64,000 nucleotides of DNA from NCBI GenBank assembly GCA_963714375.1, contig CAVQOG010000006.1, forward strand, positions 310,001 to 374,000, given 5' to 3'. A program made the position numbers and the translations under genes. Under the pieces are notes generated by a model, which saw only the letters and a list, made by a program, of their open reading frames with translations, ran no database searches and was not told the DNA's origin. This document shows positions 33,252-40,990 of the stretch, piece by piece (position 1 is the stretch's first letter; each line of letters begins with the position of its first letter). Source of the DNA: UBA5794 sp963714375. Lineage in GTDB: Bacteria > Actinomycetota > Acidimicrobiia > Spongiisociales > UBA5794.

Positions 33252-33719
33252 CTAGAGGGAGGTGCTCAGCATCAACAGGGCAGCCATCAAGAGACACGAA
33301 ACGGCGACGATCGTGAAGGTGAGCATGCCCCCAAGCACCTCGGTCTTACCGACAGACTTCAGCGGTTCAATCCTTGTCGGCTCAGCCGGCTCCCTCTTCT
33401 GCTTCTTCTTGCCCTCGGTCTGCGATTCGAGACGAGCGGCAAGCGGAATCGAGGCGCCATTGGGATCGACGGATGCCGCCATAGCCTCAGCGAATTGTCT
33501 TGGCGTATCGGGGGTAAACATAACCACTTCGCCCCCAAGCACCATCTCGAAGGCTCCCTGTCCGGCCGAAGTGACCGTGCAATCATCCTGGGCCCACGAT
33601 CCGAGTTCCAACTCCCCCGCAACGAGCTTGACATCCCTCTCGACGGTTTCGAGGACAGCGCCGAGCCCCGGGCCTTCCTCGCCCGGGAGCAGAAGCGTTC
33701 CTGCAAACGCCTGACTCAT
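33252..33719 (-). CDS. small tail-anchored membrane protein, unknown
   Basis: 155 residues from the ATG at 33719, which has a near-perfect Shine-Dalgarno (TAGGAGG, 3 nt from the ATG). The frame runs 68 codons further upstream into dnaE2 antisense sequence and is rejected. Residues 1-100 are a soluble domain ('LLLPGEEGPGLGAVLETVERDV'), then a Lys/Glu-rich linker ('TEGKKKQKREPAEP') and one C-terminal membrane helix ('MLTFTIVAVSCLLMAALLML'). It is not recognised. Strong SD use here contrasts with the leaderless neighbours. Confidence 0.7.
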   Translation of the reverse strand: MSQAFAGTLLLPGEEGPGLGAVLETVERDVKLVAGELELGSWAQDDCTVTSAGQGAFEMVLGGEVVMFTPDTPRQFAEAMAASVDPNGASIPLAARLESQTEGKKKQKREPAEPTRIEPLKSVGKTEVLGGMLTFTIVAVSCLLMAALLMLSTSL

Positions 33720-33795
33720 GTGCCTCCTATCGCTCTCCAAGAGATATGTCGGATCCAAACCCGTTTGAGTAAAGCGATTCCTTGAGCTGTGGTGC

Positions 33796-36700
33796 CTACC
33801 GAAAATCTCTCGAAGCAACCTCGGGTGCCGGCCACGGCATGAGACGCCGCGCCACGAGGTTCGTGACCCCGTCGCGATACTCGAGGGTCCCGGTGATGAC
33901 CACACCGACAGCCTTGCGGGCAACCTCGTAATTCGCCTCCCACACGGGCGGCATGAGTATGACGTTCATTATTCCTGTCTCATCCTCAAGGTTGAAGAAC
34001 CGGACGCCGTGGGCTGTTTCTGGACGCTGGCGGTGCGTCACGATCCCAGCCACCATGATGGTGGAGTTGTGCTTCCTCAGCCTGAGTCCGTCAGCAATCG
34101 CCATGACACCCCTAGCGTCAAGTTGATCCCTGATGAGCGAAACCGGGTGCGTCAGCGAAATCCCTGTTGACCACAGATCTGCCTCAAGGGTCTCGAGTGC
34201 CTCCATACGGGGAAGATCGGGGATCGCCGACCCATTTCCGAGCGCCAACCGATCCGGCCCAAGGTCCGCTAGCGCACCTGCAAGCCACATGCCGTCTCGC
34301 TTGCCGACCCCAAGCGAACCGAAAGCGCCCGAAGCACTCAATGCCTCATGGCTTGTGACAGACAGACCGGTCCTTTGCGCAAAGTCTTCGGGCGAAACGA
34401 ACGAACCACCGGTGAATCGGGCCGCTTCGATGCGGGTGATATCCGACTCGCCGAGATCACGTACATATCGCAGTCCAAGTCTGAGTGCGACCGGGGTGCG
34501 GATTGGATCATCGACAGCACCCATCCCCCGTCGCCATCCACCTGCGAGATAGGTCGCGATGTCAGATCCATGGTCGTCGTGAGGCTCAATCGTGCAGTCA
34601 TGGATCGAATGGTTGATATCGGGTGTGAGAACTTTCACACCGTGGTGCACAGCATCGGCAACAAGCGAGTTGGGTGAGTAGAACCCCATCGGTTGTGCGT
34701 TCAGGAGCCCCGCAAAGAACTCTGCTGGCCAGTGGTACTTGAGCCATGATGCTGCGTACACGATGTAGGCAAACGACACGGAGTGCGACTCGGGGAATCC
34801 GAACGAAGCGAAGCCCTGAAGCTTCTCCCACAAATCATCAGCAGGCTTTCCGATAATCCCATTGGCGCGCATCCCTGAGTACACCTCATCACGCAACTTT
34901 GCCATCTCCTCGTCAGACCGTTTGTGGGTCATCGCCTGACGGAGTCGATCCGACTGACCGGGTGAGAACCCGGCGCAGACCCGTGCAAGTTCCATGAGTT
35001 GCTCCTGAAAGATCGGGACGCCAAGTGTCTTTGCAAGAATCGGCTCAGCGGACGGATGGAGATAGGTGACCGGTTCCTCGCCATTGCGTCTACGCAGGTA
35101 TGGATGCACCGACTGGCCCTGAATCGGCCCAGGTCTGATGAGAGCGACTTCAACAGCAAGGTCATAGAACGTGCGAGGTTTCATCTTGGGGAGTGTCGCC
35201 ATCTGCGCACGCGACTCAACCTGGAAGATCCCAACAGTGTCTGCCCTCGTGAGCATGTCATAGACAACGGGTTCCTGTGGGATCAGCGCAAGGTCGACGT
35301 CAATTCCATGGGTGTCTGCGATGAGGTCGACCGACAGGTGCAGGGCGTTAAGAGCGCCAAGGGCCAACAGATCAAACTTGACAAGCCCCATCATTGCCGT
35401 GTCGTTCTTGTCCCACTGGAGTACCGAACGATCAGCCATCCTCCCCCATTCGAGTGGAGTTGTCTCCCACAAGGGTCGCCGAGTGATGACCATGCCACCC
35501 GAGTGAATACCGAGATGACGTGGAAAGCCATCGAGACGATGACATACGTCATATATGTGATCTGCCGTGAGACCCTCCGGGAGATCCACAGCCTCCCTCA
35601 GCGCCTTCGGGCTCCGTGTGTCGAGGTATTTTGTGAGTCCGTTGACCTGCGCTTGTGTCAGCCCAAAGGCCTTCCCAACATCTTGGAGGACTGACTTGGC
35701 TCGGTACGTAATCACGTTCGCAACCATCGCTGCTCGTTCGCGCCCGTAACGTCGATAGCAGTACTGAATGACCTCCTCGCGTCGTTCGGCTTCAAAATCA
35801 ATATCAATGTCGGGTGGCCTACCCCGCTCATGGGAAAGAAATCGCTCAAAGGGGAGGCCAAGCCTGATCGGATCGACACGGGTCACCTTGAGGCAGCGAC
35901 ACACGGCCGAGTCTGCACCCGATCCCCTGATCTGACAGTAGATGTTGCGGTTGCGGGCGAACTGGACGATGTCCCATGCAACAAGGAAGTAGCCGGCAAA
36001 CCCGAGGGACTCGATCACCCCGAGCTCATGTTCGAGCCTTCGACGTGCTTGAGGGTCGATTCCGTCCTCTGAACCCGGATAGACGTCCCGTGCTCCCTCA
36101 TACACGAGGGATGCGAGGTATTCGTCCTCGGTGGTGAATGACCCAGGCATCGCGAAGTCGGGTAGTTCGGGGGCAAGAAGATCGAGATCGAACGCCAGGG
36201 ATGTACCAAGGTCTGCTGCGCGCTCGACCGCACCGGGGTATCGCTTGAACCTGGCAGCCATATCGTCAGATGTCCGCAAGTGACGCAGGTCAGTTGCGGG
36301 GCGAAACCCGTCAGAGACCTCAAGTGATCGTCGACCTCCAATGGCTGCGAGCACCTCACCAAGATCGGCATCGTGGCAATAGGCGTAGTGAACGTTGTTG
36401 GTCGCAACCGTGGGTATCGACAACCTCGCTCCGACCTCCGCGAGTAGTCCGTTGCGGTCGTCATCCATGGGGAGCCCATGGTGTGTCAGCTCGATGAAGA
36501 ACCGGTCTCCAAAGATGTCCTTGAGACGAGCGGCTTGCTCCATAGCACCGAACAGATCTCCTGTAGCTGCAGCGCGTGGTATTGCGCCCTGCCAGCAGCC
36601 CGAGAGTGCAACCAGAGAACCGTCGTGTGCTGCCTCGGTGAGGTCACGATATGAATAGAGCGGTGCGTCCTTTTGACCGCGGAATTGTCCTCGCGTCACC

Positions 36701-37119
36701 AGCCTGCTGATTGCGGCATATCCGTGTGGATCCGGTGCAAGAAGCACGAGGTGGTCGGTCTCGGGGCGTTCCGTCGGCTTGGTTCCGTGCATACGCCGGA
36801 TGCGACCCCTTCGAGTGAGGTCATTCACACCGGTAATCGGAACGATCTCGTCAACCGGTTCGAGAAGTGCGGTGATTGATTTCTCGGATGCTGCGATATT
36901 GCGTGTAGGCATACCAATTTCGGTTCCATAGACGACGGGAAGACCTATGGCTGAAGCGTGTGCGTGTACCTGGACGGCACCGCGGAACCCATCGTGATCG
37001 GTAATACCGAGCGCCTCATACCCGAGTTCGGCAGCTCGTGCCACCAGTTCGCCTGCCCACGAAGCACCATCGAGGAACGAGTAATTCGTGTGGCAGTGCA
37101 GCTCGGCGTATCGACTCAT
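33796..37119 (-). CDS. dnaE2: error-prone DNA polymerase DnaE2
   Basis: 1107 residues from the ATG at 37119, fixed by TATGAT 6 nt upstream. The N-terminal PHP domain starts 'YAELHCHTNYSFLDGAS'; the C-family palm has 'QIRGSGADSAVCRC' and 'RPPDIDIDFEAERR' (catalytic aspartates), then 'IHSGGMVIT', 'KFDLLALGALNALH', 'MTHKRSDEEM' and a C-terminal OB domain. DnaE2 is the polymerase of the ImuA'-ImuB-DnaE2 mutasome that copies past DNA damage with mutations. A LexA box lies next to its -10 element; the partner genes are at 60804-62901 under an identical box. Confidence 0.96.
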   Translation of the reverse strand: MSRYAELHCHTNYSFLDGASWAGELVARAAELGYEALGITDHDGFRGAVQVHAHASAIGLPVVYGTEIGMPTRNIAASEKSITALLEPVDEIVPITGVNDLTRRGRIRRMHGTKPTERPETDHLVLLAPDPHGYAAISRLVTRGQFRGQKDAPLYSYRDLTEAAHDGSLVALSGCWQGAIPRAAATGDLFGAMEQAARLKDIFGDRFFIELTHHGLPMDDDRNGLLAEVGARLSIPTVATNNVHYAYCHDADLGEVLAAIGGRRSLEVSDGFRPATDLRHLRTSDDMAARFKRYPGAVERAADLGTSLAFDLDLLAPELPDFAMPGSFTTEDEYLASLVYEGARDVYPGSEDGIDPQARRRLEHELGVIESLGFAGYFLVAWDIVQFARNRNIYCQIRGSGADSAVCRCLKVTRVDPIRLGLPFERFLSHERGRPPDIDIDFEAERREEVIQYCYRRYGRERAAMVANVITYRAKSVLQDVGKAFGLTQAQVNGLTKYLDTRSPKALREAVDLPEGLTADHIYDVCHRLDGFPRHLGIHSGGMVITRRPLWETTPLEWGRMADRSVLQWDKNDTAMMGLVKFDLLALGALNALHLSVDLIADTHGIDVDLALIPQEPVVYDMLTRADTVGIFQVESRAQMATLPKMKPRTFYDLAVEVALIRPGPIQGQSVHPYLRRRNGEEPVTYLHPSAEPILAKTLGVPIFQEQLMELARVCAGFSPGQSDRLRQAMTHKRSDEEMAKLRDEVYSGMRANGIIGKPADDLWEKLQGFASFGFPESHSVSFAYIVYAASWLKYHWPAEFFAGLLNAQPMGFYSPNSLVADAVHHGVKVLTPDINHSIHDCTIEPHDDHGSDIATYLAGGWRRGMGAVDDPIRTPVALRLGLRYVRDLGESDITRIEAARFTGGSFVSPEDFAQRTGLSVTSHEALSASGAFGSLGVGKRDGMWLAGALADLGPDRLALGNGSAIPDLPRMEALETLEADLWSTGISLTHPVSLIRDQLDARGVMAIADGLRLRKHNSTIMVAGIVTHRQRPETAHGVRFFNLEDETGIMNVILMPPVWEANYEVARKAVGVVITGTLEYRDGVTNLVARRLMPWPAPEVASRDFR

Positions 37120-37125
37120 CCATGC

Positions 37126-37131
37126 ATCATA
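37126..37131 (-). promoter_or_regulatory. -10 box TATGAT of dnaE2, leaderless
   Basis: TATGAT ends 6 nt before the ATG at 37119 and is separated by 1 bp from the LexA box. Confidence 0.65.
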
Positions 37132-37132
37132 A

Positions 37133-37148
37133 TCGAACACACGTTCGA
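37133..37148. promoter_or_regulatory. LexA (SOS) box of dnaE2
   Basis: TCGAACACACGTTCGA, a perfect TCGAAC-N4-GTTCGA palindrome, the actinobacterial/Bacillus-type LexA operator. It ends 1 bp from the dnaE2 -10 box, so bound LexA would block polymerase. Confidence 0.93.
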
Positions 37149-37223
37149 TTACTTGTGAGGATGCACGCGAAGGACGGTTATCGCGCTCTGCTCGATTCGG
37201 TTTCGCATTGGATGTTGGTGGCG

Positions 37224-37229
37224 TATGGT
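37224..37229 (+). promoter_or_regulatory. -10 box TATGGT of the ACT-domain gene, leaderless
   Basis: GTATGGT ends 6 nt before the ATG at 37236. Confidence 0.55.
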
Positions 37230-37235
37230 TGATCC

Positions 37236-37616
37236 ATGACCGAGTTCTCTGTTCGTCTCGCAAACACCCCGGGCCAACTAGCGACACTTGCCCGGATGCT
37301 GGCGGATGCAGAAGTCGGTATTGAGGCCTTCGCAACAATCGCAGATATGGACCAATCCCATGTGCGATTCATCGCAGACAACGACGCTCGTGTCCGCCGT
37401 GTTCTCCAACTCGCTGGCGTTCAATATGACGAGACCGATGTCCTCGACACCTTCATCCCTCGAGGAACATCCGGGTTGGCTGCGATGGCCGAAGGCCTCG
37501 CAAAGGCAGGCGTGAACATTGACTCGATGTACCTTCTCCACACCGATGCCCAGGGCTACCACATCGCGGTCACCGTCAGCGACCCCGATCTCGCCCGAAC
37601 AGCCCTGGCGGGCTGA
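37236..37616 (+). CDS. tandem ACT-domain protein
   Basis: 126 residues with two ACT repeats: 'FSVRLANTPGQLATLARMLADAEVGIEAFATIAD' and 'PRGTSGLAAMAEGLAKAGVNIDSMYLLH'. Stand-alone double-ACT proteins sense amino acids or fold small regulators; the ligand is unknown. It is divergent from dnaE2; the SOS box lies about 75 bp upstream of its -10 and probably does not control it. The stop is the start of a heptad array. Confidence 0.85.
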   Translation: MTEFSVRLANTPGQLATLARMLADAEVGIEAFATIADMDQSHVRFIADNDARVRRVLQLAGVQYDETDVLDTFIPRGTSGLAAMAEGLAKAGVNIDSMYLLHTDAQGYHIAVTVSDPDLARTALAG

Positions 37617-37696
37617 AGTCCAGACGTCGGACATCGGTCATCAGATTCCGGTCATCGGTCATCGGACGTCGGACGTCGGTCATCGGATTTCGGTAG
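37613..37696. repeat. heptad repeat array, twelve units, between ACT and LLM genes
   Basis: Twelve 7-bp units in one register, beginning with the ACT-gene stop: CTGAAGT, CCAGACG, TCGGACA, TCGGTCA, TCAGATT, CCGGTCA, TCGGTCA, TCGGACG (twice), TCGGTCA, TCGGATT, TCGGTAG. The last unit runs into the -10 box of the next gene. It occupies nearly the whole intergenic region. Confidence 0.9.
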
Positions 37697-37699
37697 ATT
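37694..37699 (+). promoter_or_regulatory. -10 box TAGATT of the LLM gene, leaderless
   Basis: GTAGATT ends 6 nt before the ATG at 37706; its first three bases belong to the last heptad unit. Confidence 0.6.
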
Positions 37700-37705
37700 G
37701 CGCTT

Positions 37706-38716
37706 ATGAACCTCGGATTTGGTCTGCTTTCTGGTCAGCGTGCACCTGACGACCCACGGTCGTGGGAGGACGTCTACCGCGAGCTGATCGAACTCACCGT
37801 TCACCTCGAACGTCGCGGCTACACGTCGGCGTGGACCACCGAGCACCATTTCGTCGACGACGGCTACATGCCGTCATTGCTCGTGACCTCCGCAGCCATG
37901 GCAGCAGTCACCTCCCGTATACAGATCGGAACTGGCCTGGTGCTCGCTCCGCTCCACAATCCGATCCGACTTGCTGAGGATGCTGCGACCGTCCAGCTGA
38001 TCTCGCAGGGGCGTCTCCTCCTTGGGCTTGGCCTTGGCTGGTCGGAGACTGAGTACGCGACATTTGGCGTGGACATCACCAAGCGTGGAAAGGCCATGAC
38101 GGAGATCCTGCAATTCCTCCCCAAGGCGTGGACAGGCGAACCGTTCACATGGGACGGCAATCTATATACCTATCCCGAACTGGCGGTTCGACCAGCACCG
38201 TCAGGTCCGATTCCGATCATCGTGGGAGGATCAGTCGACGCTGCGGTGAGGCGAGCCGCTCGATACGCAGACGGGTTCTTCTCGAACGCCTCTCCCGAGC
38301 GATTCATCGCCCAGGTTGCTGCGGCAACCGAAGAGATGGAGCGTATCGATAGGGATCCGTCTGGCTTTCGCTGGATCCACTACAGCGTCATGTACCCGGG
38401 ACATCGCGACGAGATCCTCGAGCACGTGTGGCACCAGATCTGGAAGTACACCGACATGGAGGATTCGGTGACTCGTGGAGGTCCGATTGCCCGAACACCG
38501 CCATTGACGAACGACATTGCCGATCGGGTTCGCAGCCGTATTGTCGGTGGATCGCCGGAGGAGATCGTCCACACGATCGGTACATTGCGCGACCGCGTGG
38601 GGGTGCCGGTGGAATGGGTCGCTCGATCCCATTTCTCGGATCTCCATTACGGACCGCAGGTCGAACTCGTCGACCGGCTCGCCCAAGAAGTCGGCCCCCA
38701 CCTGCCTGCGGACTGA
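37706..38716 (+). CDS. LLM-class (luciferase-like) F420-dependent oxidoreductase
   Basis: 336 residues, a TIM-barrel luciferase-like monooxygenase family member: 'TSAWTTEHHFVDDGYMPSLLVTSAAMAAVTSRIQIGTGLVLAPLHNPIRLAEDAATVQLIS' elements and 'GRLLLGLGLGWSETEYATFGVD' are typical. 'PIPIIVGGSVDAAVRRAARYADGFF' is the phosphate-binding loop. Actinobacterial members mostly use F420; FMN use cannot be excluded. Substrate unknown. Followed by a heptad array and a hairpin terminator. Confidence 0.87.
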   Translation: MNLGFGLLSGQRAPDDPRSWEDVYRELIELTVHLERRGYTSAWTTEHHFVDDGYMPSLLVTSAAMAAVTSRIQIGTGLVLAPLHNPIRLAEDAATVQLISQGRLLLGLGLGWSETEYATFGVDITKRGKAMTEILQFLPKAWTGEPFTWDGNLYTYPELAVRPAPSGPIPIIVGGSVDAAVRRAARYADGFFSNASPERFIAQVAAATEEMERIDRDPSGFRWIHYSVMYPGHRDEILEHVWHQIWKYTDMEDSVTRGGPIARTPPLTNDIADRVRSRIVGGSPEEIVHTIGTLRDRVGVPVEWVARSHFSDLHYGPQVELVDRLAQEVGPHLPAD

Positions 38717-38751
38717 CGTCGGACATCGCACAGCAGACAGCAGACAGCAGA
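38717..38751. repeat. heptad repeat array directly after the LLM stop
   Basis: CGTCGGA, CATCGCA, CAGCAGA, CAGCAGA, CAGCAGA starting at the base after the stop codon and running into the terminator stem. Confidence 0.8.
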
Positions 38752-38778
38752 GAGCCTCGGATTGTTCCGAGGCTCTCT
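38749..38778 (+). terminator. hairpin after the LLM gene
   Basis: Perfect 12-bp stem AGAGAGCCTCGG/CCGAGGCTCTCT with loop ATTGTT. No T-run follows, so it is either a non-canonical intrinsic terminator or a 3'-end stabiliser. Confidence 0.6.
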
Positions 38779-38946
38779 CAATGCTGGGCGCTTACCACAT
38801 GGCCTCATGGTCGATATTGACCCGCCGCAGTGCGACGTACGTATCTTGGCCATCAGCGCATATCCCGACCCCATGGTATCCCAGACAGCAGACACACGTC
38901 AACGGTTACGCAGAACTGTCACAGCAGGTTCATACGGTGAAACTGC
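38779..38946. other. 168-bp region between terminator and tRNA; no gene seen
   Basis: Contains TTGACC (38817) and TATCTT (38842) 19 bp apart, a CAGACAG/CAGACAC heptad pair near 38882, and TACGGT (38933-38938), which would start a transcript 1-2 nt before the tRNA acceptor stem. Confidence 0.4.
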
Positions 38947-39035
38947 GGAGGGTTGGCAGAGAGGCCGAATGCGGTCGATTGGTATTCGGCTGGCCGGTTA
39001 CGTACTGGTCCGGGGTTTGAATCCCCCACCCTCCG
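38947..39035 (+). tRNA. type II tRNA with serine-like body and GGU (Thr) anticodon
   Basis: Cloverleaf read by eye. Acceptor GGAGGGT/ACCCTCC (7 bp, perfect) with discriminator G; D-arm GCA/TGC with an 11-nt loop containing GG; anticodon stem GTCGA/TCGGC with 7-nt loop TTGGTAT (38979-38985), anticodon GGT at 38981-38983; a 7-bp variable arm GGCCGGT/ACTGGTC with loop TACGT; T-arm with four G-C pairs and loop TTTGAAT. The long variable arm, D-arm and G73 are serine identity features, whereas GGU reads threonine ACC/ACU codons. Departures from consensus: C49-C65 mismatch and U instead of C56. CCA is not encoded. It could be a mistranslating tRNA or a decaying tRNA-Ser copy. Confidence 0.7.
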
Positions 39036-39049
39036 CCTTTGGGAACGAA

Positions 39050-39070
39050 GGCAGAAGTCAGAAGTCAAAC
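39050..39070. repeat. heptad repeat array downstream of the tRNA
   Basis: GGCAGAA, GTCAGAA, GTCAAAC in 7-bp register, 14 bp after the tRNA. Confidence 0.6.
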
Positions 39071-39085
39071 CCCTGATGAGCAGGA

Positions 39086-39120
39086 GTTGCAAAGCAACCC
39101 AACGTCGGCGGTAGCCGACG
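39086..39120. terminator. two short hairpins between tRNA and the convergent gene
   Basis: GTTGC-AAA-GCAAC (39086-39098) and CGTCGGC-GGTA-GCCGACG (39103-39120). Placed between convergent transcription units; no T-run on either side. Confidence 0.4.
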
Positions 39121-39145
39121 CGCTGAAAGCCAAGAGCTGTGGGTC

Positions 39146-40129
39146 CTATACCGCGTCGACGGCCGAGAGGATCCAGGCGATTTCGTCTTCGGGATCCTCG
39201 ATACCGAGATGCAGGTTCCAGCCCCCGATACGGTCGCCCGGATCCCAGAGGACCCAACGAAGTTCGTCAGCTTCGCCCCCAAGAACCGAGAGATCCTCAG
39301 GCGGTTCGTCGTATCCAAGCGCTTCGAGAAGCACCCACCACGCACCGGCGCGCCCTGTCGGTGTTCCTCGTCGGCGTCCGTGACCCCCACCGCTCGCACC
39401 AGCCCACACCATCGCCTCCATCGCGGTTGACGGATCGACATCAGCGATCCGGGCGCGCCTCGGTCCCAGAGCCCGGATTCCTGTCTCGATCGTCCCATCG
39501 ACGGTGATCGCTTCTGACTTTCCGAGCGAGTCCTCCCACCAAGGTTTTACGAGCTCCATCATTGCATGGCATACGCTGTCCTCGTCCTGGGGATCGTCAG
39601 ACTCGGGGAGGTCCGTCCAATCCATATCGATGTCGAAGATGTCGTCTGGAAAGACGGCGCGGTCCGACTGGTAGACGGCGACCGGATACTCCGGCTCCCA
39701 CGCCTGGAGCTTCAACGGGACAGAAAGGACATGGGTGTCGATCCCATGGCTGTCGACCGTGTCGCCACGGATGGATCGCTCGTGAGCGATCATTGCCTTC
39801 ACCGTCGGTGCCAGGTCGTGGGAGGCGAATTCCTCCCACGGGTGTGTCGAGGCTGCGACCTCCCAAAGCGGCCCGAGAGCGAACCGTCCTCGACCGTCGG
39901 CAAAGATCCCTGCCCCAAACGAGACTGCCACCGGCGCTTCGAGTGCAAGCCGATACTCGGCGAACTGAGCAATGGCCCACACCTGCTTGCCGCGCTCGAC
40001 AGCCTCCTCACACCTGTCCCTGAGATCGACGAGCTCATCCCACCCGCGGCGCTCACACACCGCGTCGATGCGGCGCGAGAGGCCCGCAAGATCCGATGCC
40101 TCAATGAGCGGTGTCAAGATGTCAGTCAC
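39146..40129 (-). CDS. conserved-looking hypothetical protein
   Basis: 327 residues, GTG start with TAGGGT exactly 6 nt upstream. Not recognised. It is acidic and Trp-rich, with an N-terminal helical part ('AVERGKQVWAIAQFAEYRLALEAP'), a middle 'FGAGIFADGRGRFALGPLWEVAASTHPWEEF' and a C-terminal 'GGGHGRRRGTPTGRAGAWWVLLEALGY' Gly/Arg loop followed by 'WNLHLGIEDPEDEIAW'. No signal peptide or membrane helix, so cytoplasmic. It lies beyond the 3' end of the pilus operon with an independent promoter, so a pilus link is not supported. Confidence 0.7.
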   Translation of the reverse strand: MTDILTPLIEASDLAGLSRRIDAVCERRGWDELVDLRDRCEEAVERGKQVWAIAQFAEYRLALEAPVAVSFGAGIFADGRGRFALGPLWEVAASTHPWEEFASHDLAPTVKAMIAHERSIRGDTVDSHGIDTHVLSVPLKLQAWEPEYPVAVYQSDRAVFPDDIFDIDMDWTDLPESDDPQDEDSVCHAMMELVKPWWEDSLGKSEAITVDGTIETGIRALGPRRARIADVDPSTAMEAMVWAGASGGGHGRRRGTPTGRAGAWWVLLEALGYDEPPEDLSVLGGEADELRWVLWDPGDRIGGWNLHLGIEDPEDEIAWILSAVDAV

Positions 40130-40135
40130 ACGACA

Positions 40136-40141
40136 ACCCTA
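40136..40141 (-). promoter_or_regulatory. -10 box TAGGGT, leaderless GTG start
   Basis: TAGGGT ends 6 nt before the GTG at 40129, showing that GTG starts are used without a leader too. Confidence 0.6.
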
Positions 40142-40178
40142 GAGGCAGCAGCCGCAGTGAGCTCAACAAATCCTTCGA

Positions 40179-40598
40179 TTAGCCGACTCGCGGTTCTGCA
40201 CAGGTATCGACCGCAATGTCGATGCCGGACGCTCCGAGGAAGCCGAGCGTGGCTGGGAGATACCGATCGCGTACCGTGACACACACCTGGAGTAGCGTCG
40301 CTTCGACATAGACGACAGCACTGCTACGGGCGAGCGCCGTCCCGACAGCCATCGATTCGTTCCTTGCACGCAAGGCATCGACCGCCACCGCATCGGCGTA
40401 CGCTCGATCCTCAGCAAGCATCGCGGCCCCAGCCTCAGCCGCGGCATCTGCGGCGGCGGCCGCGGAGCGGTATGCGAATCCGAGCAGGGTGAGTTCCACG
40501 ACCAGGGCAACCATGACGAAGGACGTGAAGAGCAGCGCGCCAAACATGGGAAGCATCGAGCCACCCTCAGAGCGTTCGGTCAGCGTGCCACCCATCAT
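40179..40598 (-). CDS. TadE/TadG-like pilus accessory protein
   Basis: 139 residues, last gene of the pilus operon; its ATG overlaps the preceding stop. 'SEGGSMLPMFGALLFTSFVMVALVVELTLLGFAYRSAAAAADAAAEAGA' is the N-terminal membrane helix and Ala-rich helix of TadE/TadG-like (Rv3658c/Rv3660-neighbour type) proteins. A Gly-Gly precedes the helix, but the Glu expected at +5 of prepilins is Pro. Two Cys in the C-terminal part may pair outside the cell. Confidence 0.75.
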   Translation of the reverse strand: MMGGTLTERSEGGSMLPMFGALLFTSFVMVALVVELTLLGFAYRSAAAAADAAAEAGAAMLAEDRAYADAVAVDALRARNESMAVGTALARSSAVVYVEATLLQVCVTVRDRYLPATLGFLGASGIDIAVDTCAEPRVG

Positions 40599-40990
40599 CA
40601 GCGACTACTGCGATAGGGACTGATCGGCATCTCAAATTCTGCCGACACGGTCGTCTGCACTTTCGAGCCACCAACAGCGATCAGCTCCACGTCGAGGGAC
40701 GACGAGACTCGCACGGTCTCGCCGTCAAGGTCGACGTGGATCTGTGATTGACGATCTCCCACAGGCATCTCTCCGTGACGGGCGTACCAAACAGCGACCG
40801 TCCGAGCCTCATCGGTAACGACATCCGTCGCCTCTGCCATCCGCACGGCGACGAGCAGAAACGGGATCGTTACCAACAGGACGGCAAAGCTGAGCACAAG
40901 CGTCTCGATCAGGGTGGTGCCCCTCTCCCCGAGAGTGGTGCCCCTCTCCCCGAGAGTGGTGCCCCTCTCCCCGACAGACAGTTCGGTCAC
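40598..40990 (-). CDS. pseudopilin-like TadE-family protein with triplicated leader
   Basis: 130 residues, GTG start overlapping the upstream TadE stop (GTGA). The leader repeats the heptapeptide GERGTTL three times, and the last copy runs into 'IETLVLSFAVLLVTIPFLL', so the prepilin cleavage motif is G|TTLIE, with Glu at +5. The hydrophobic helix is followed by an extracytoplasmic domain. The triplication comes from a 21-bp tandem repeat (40914-40976). Probably a minor pilin of the Flp/Tad pilus. Confidence 0.78.
   Translation of the reverse strand: MTELSVGERGTTLGERGTTLGERGTTLIETLVLSFAVLLVTIPFLLVAVRMAEATDVVTDEARTVAVWYARHGEMPVGDRQSQIHVDLDGETVRVSSSLDVELIAVGGSKVQTTVSAEFEMPISPYRSSR
40914..40976. 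repeat. 21-bp tandem repeat, three copies, inside the pseudopilin gene
   Basis: Unit starting GTGGTGCCCCTCTCCCCGAG on the plus strand at 40914, 40935 and 40956; the first two copies are identical and the third differs by one base. In frame: each unit codes for Gly-Glu-Arg-Gly-Thr-Thr-Leu. Confidence 0.95.
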
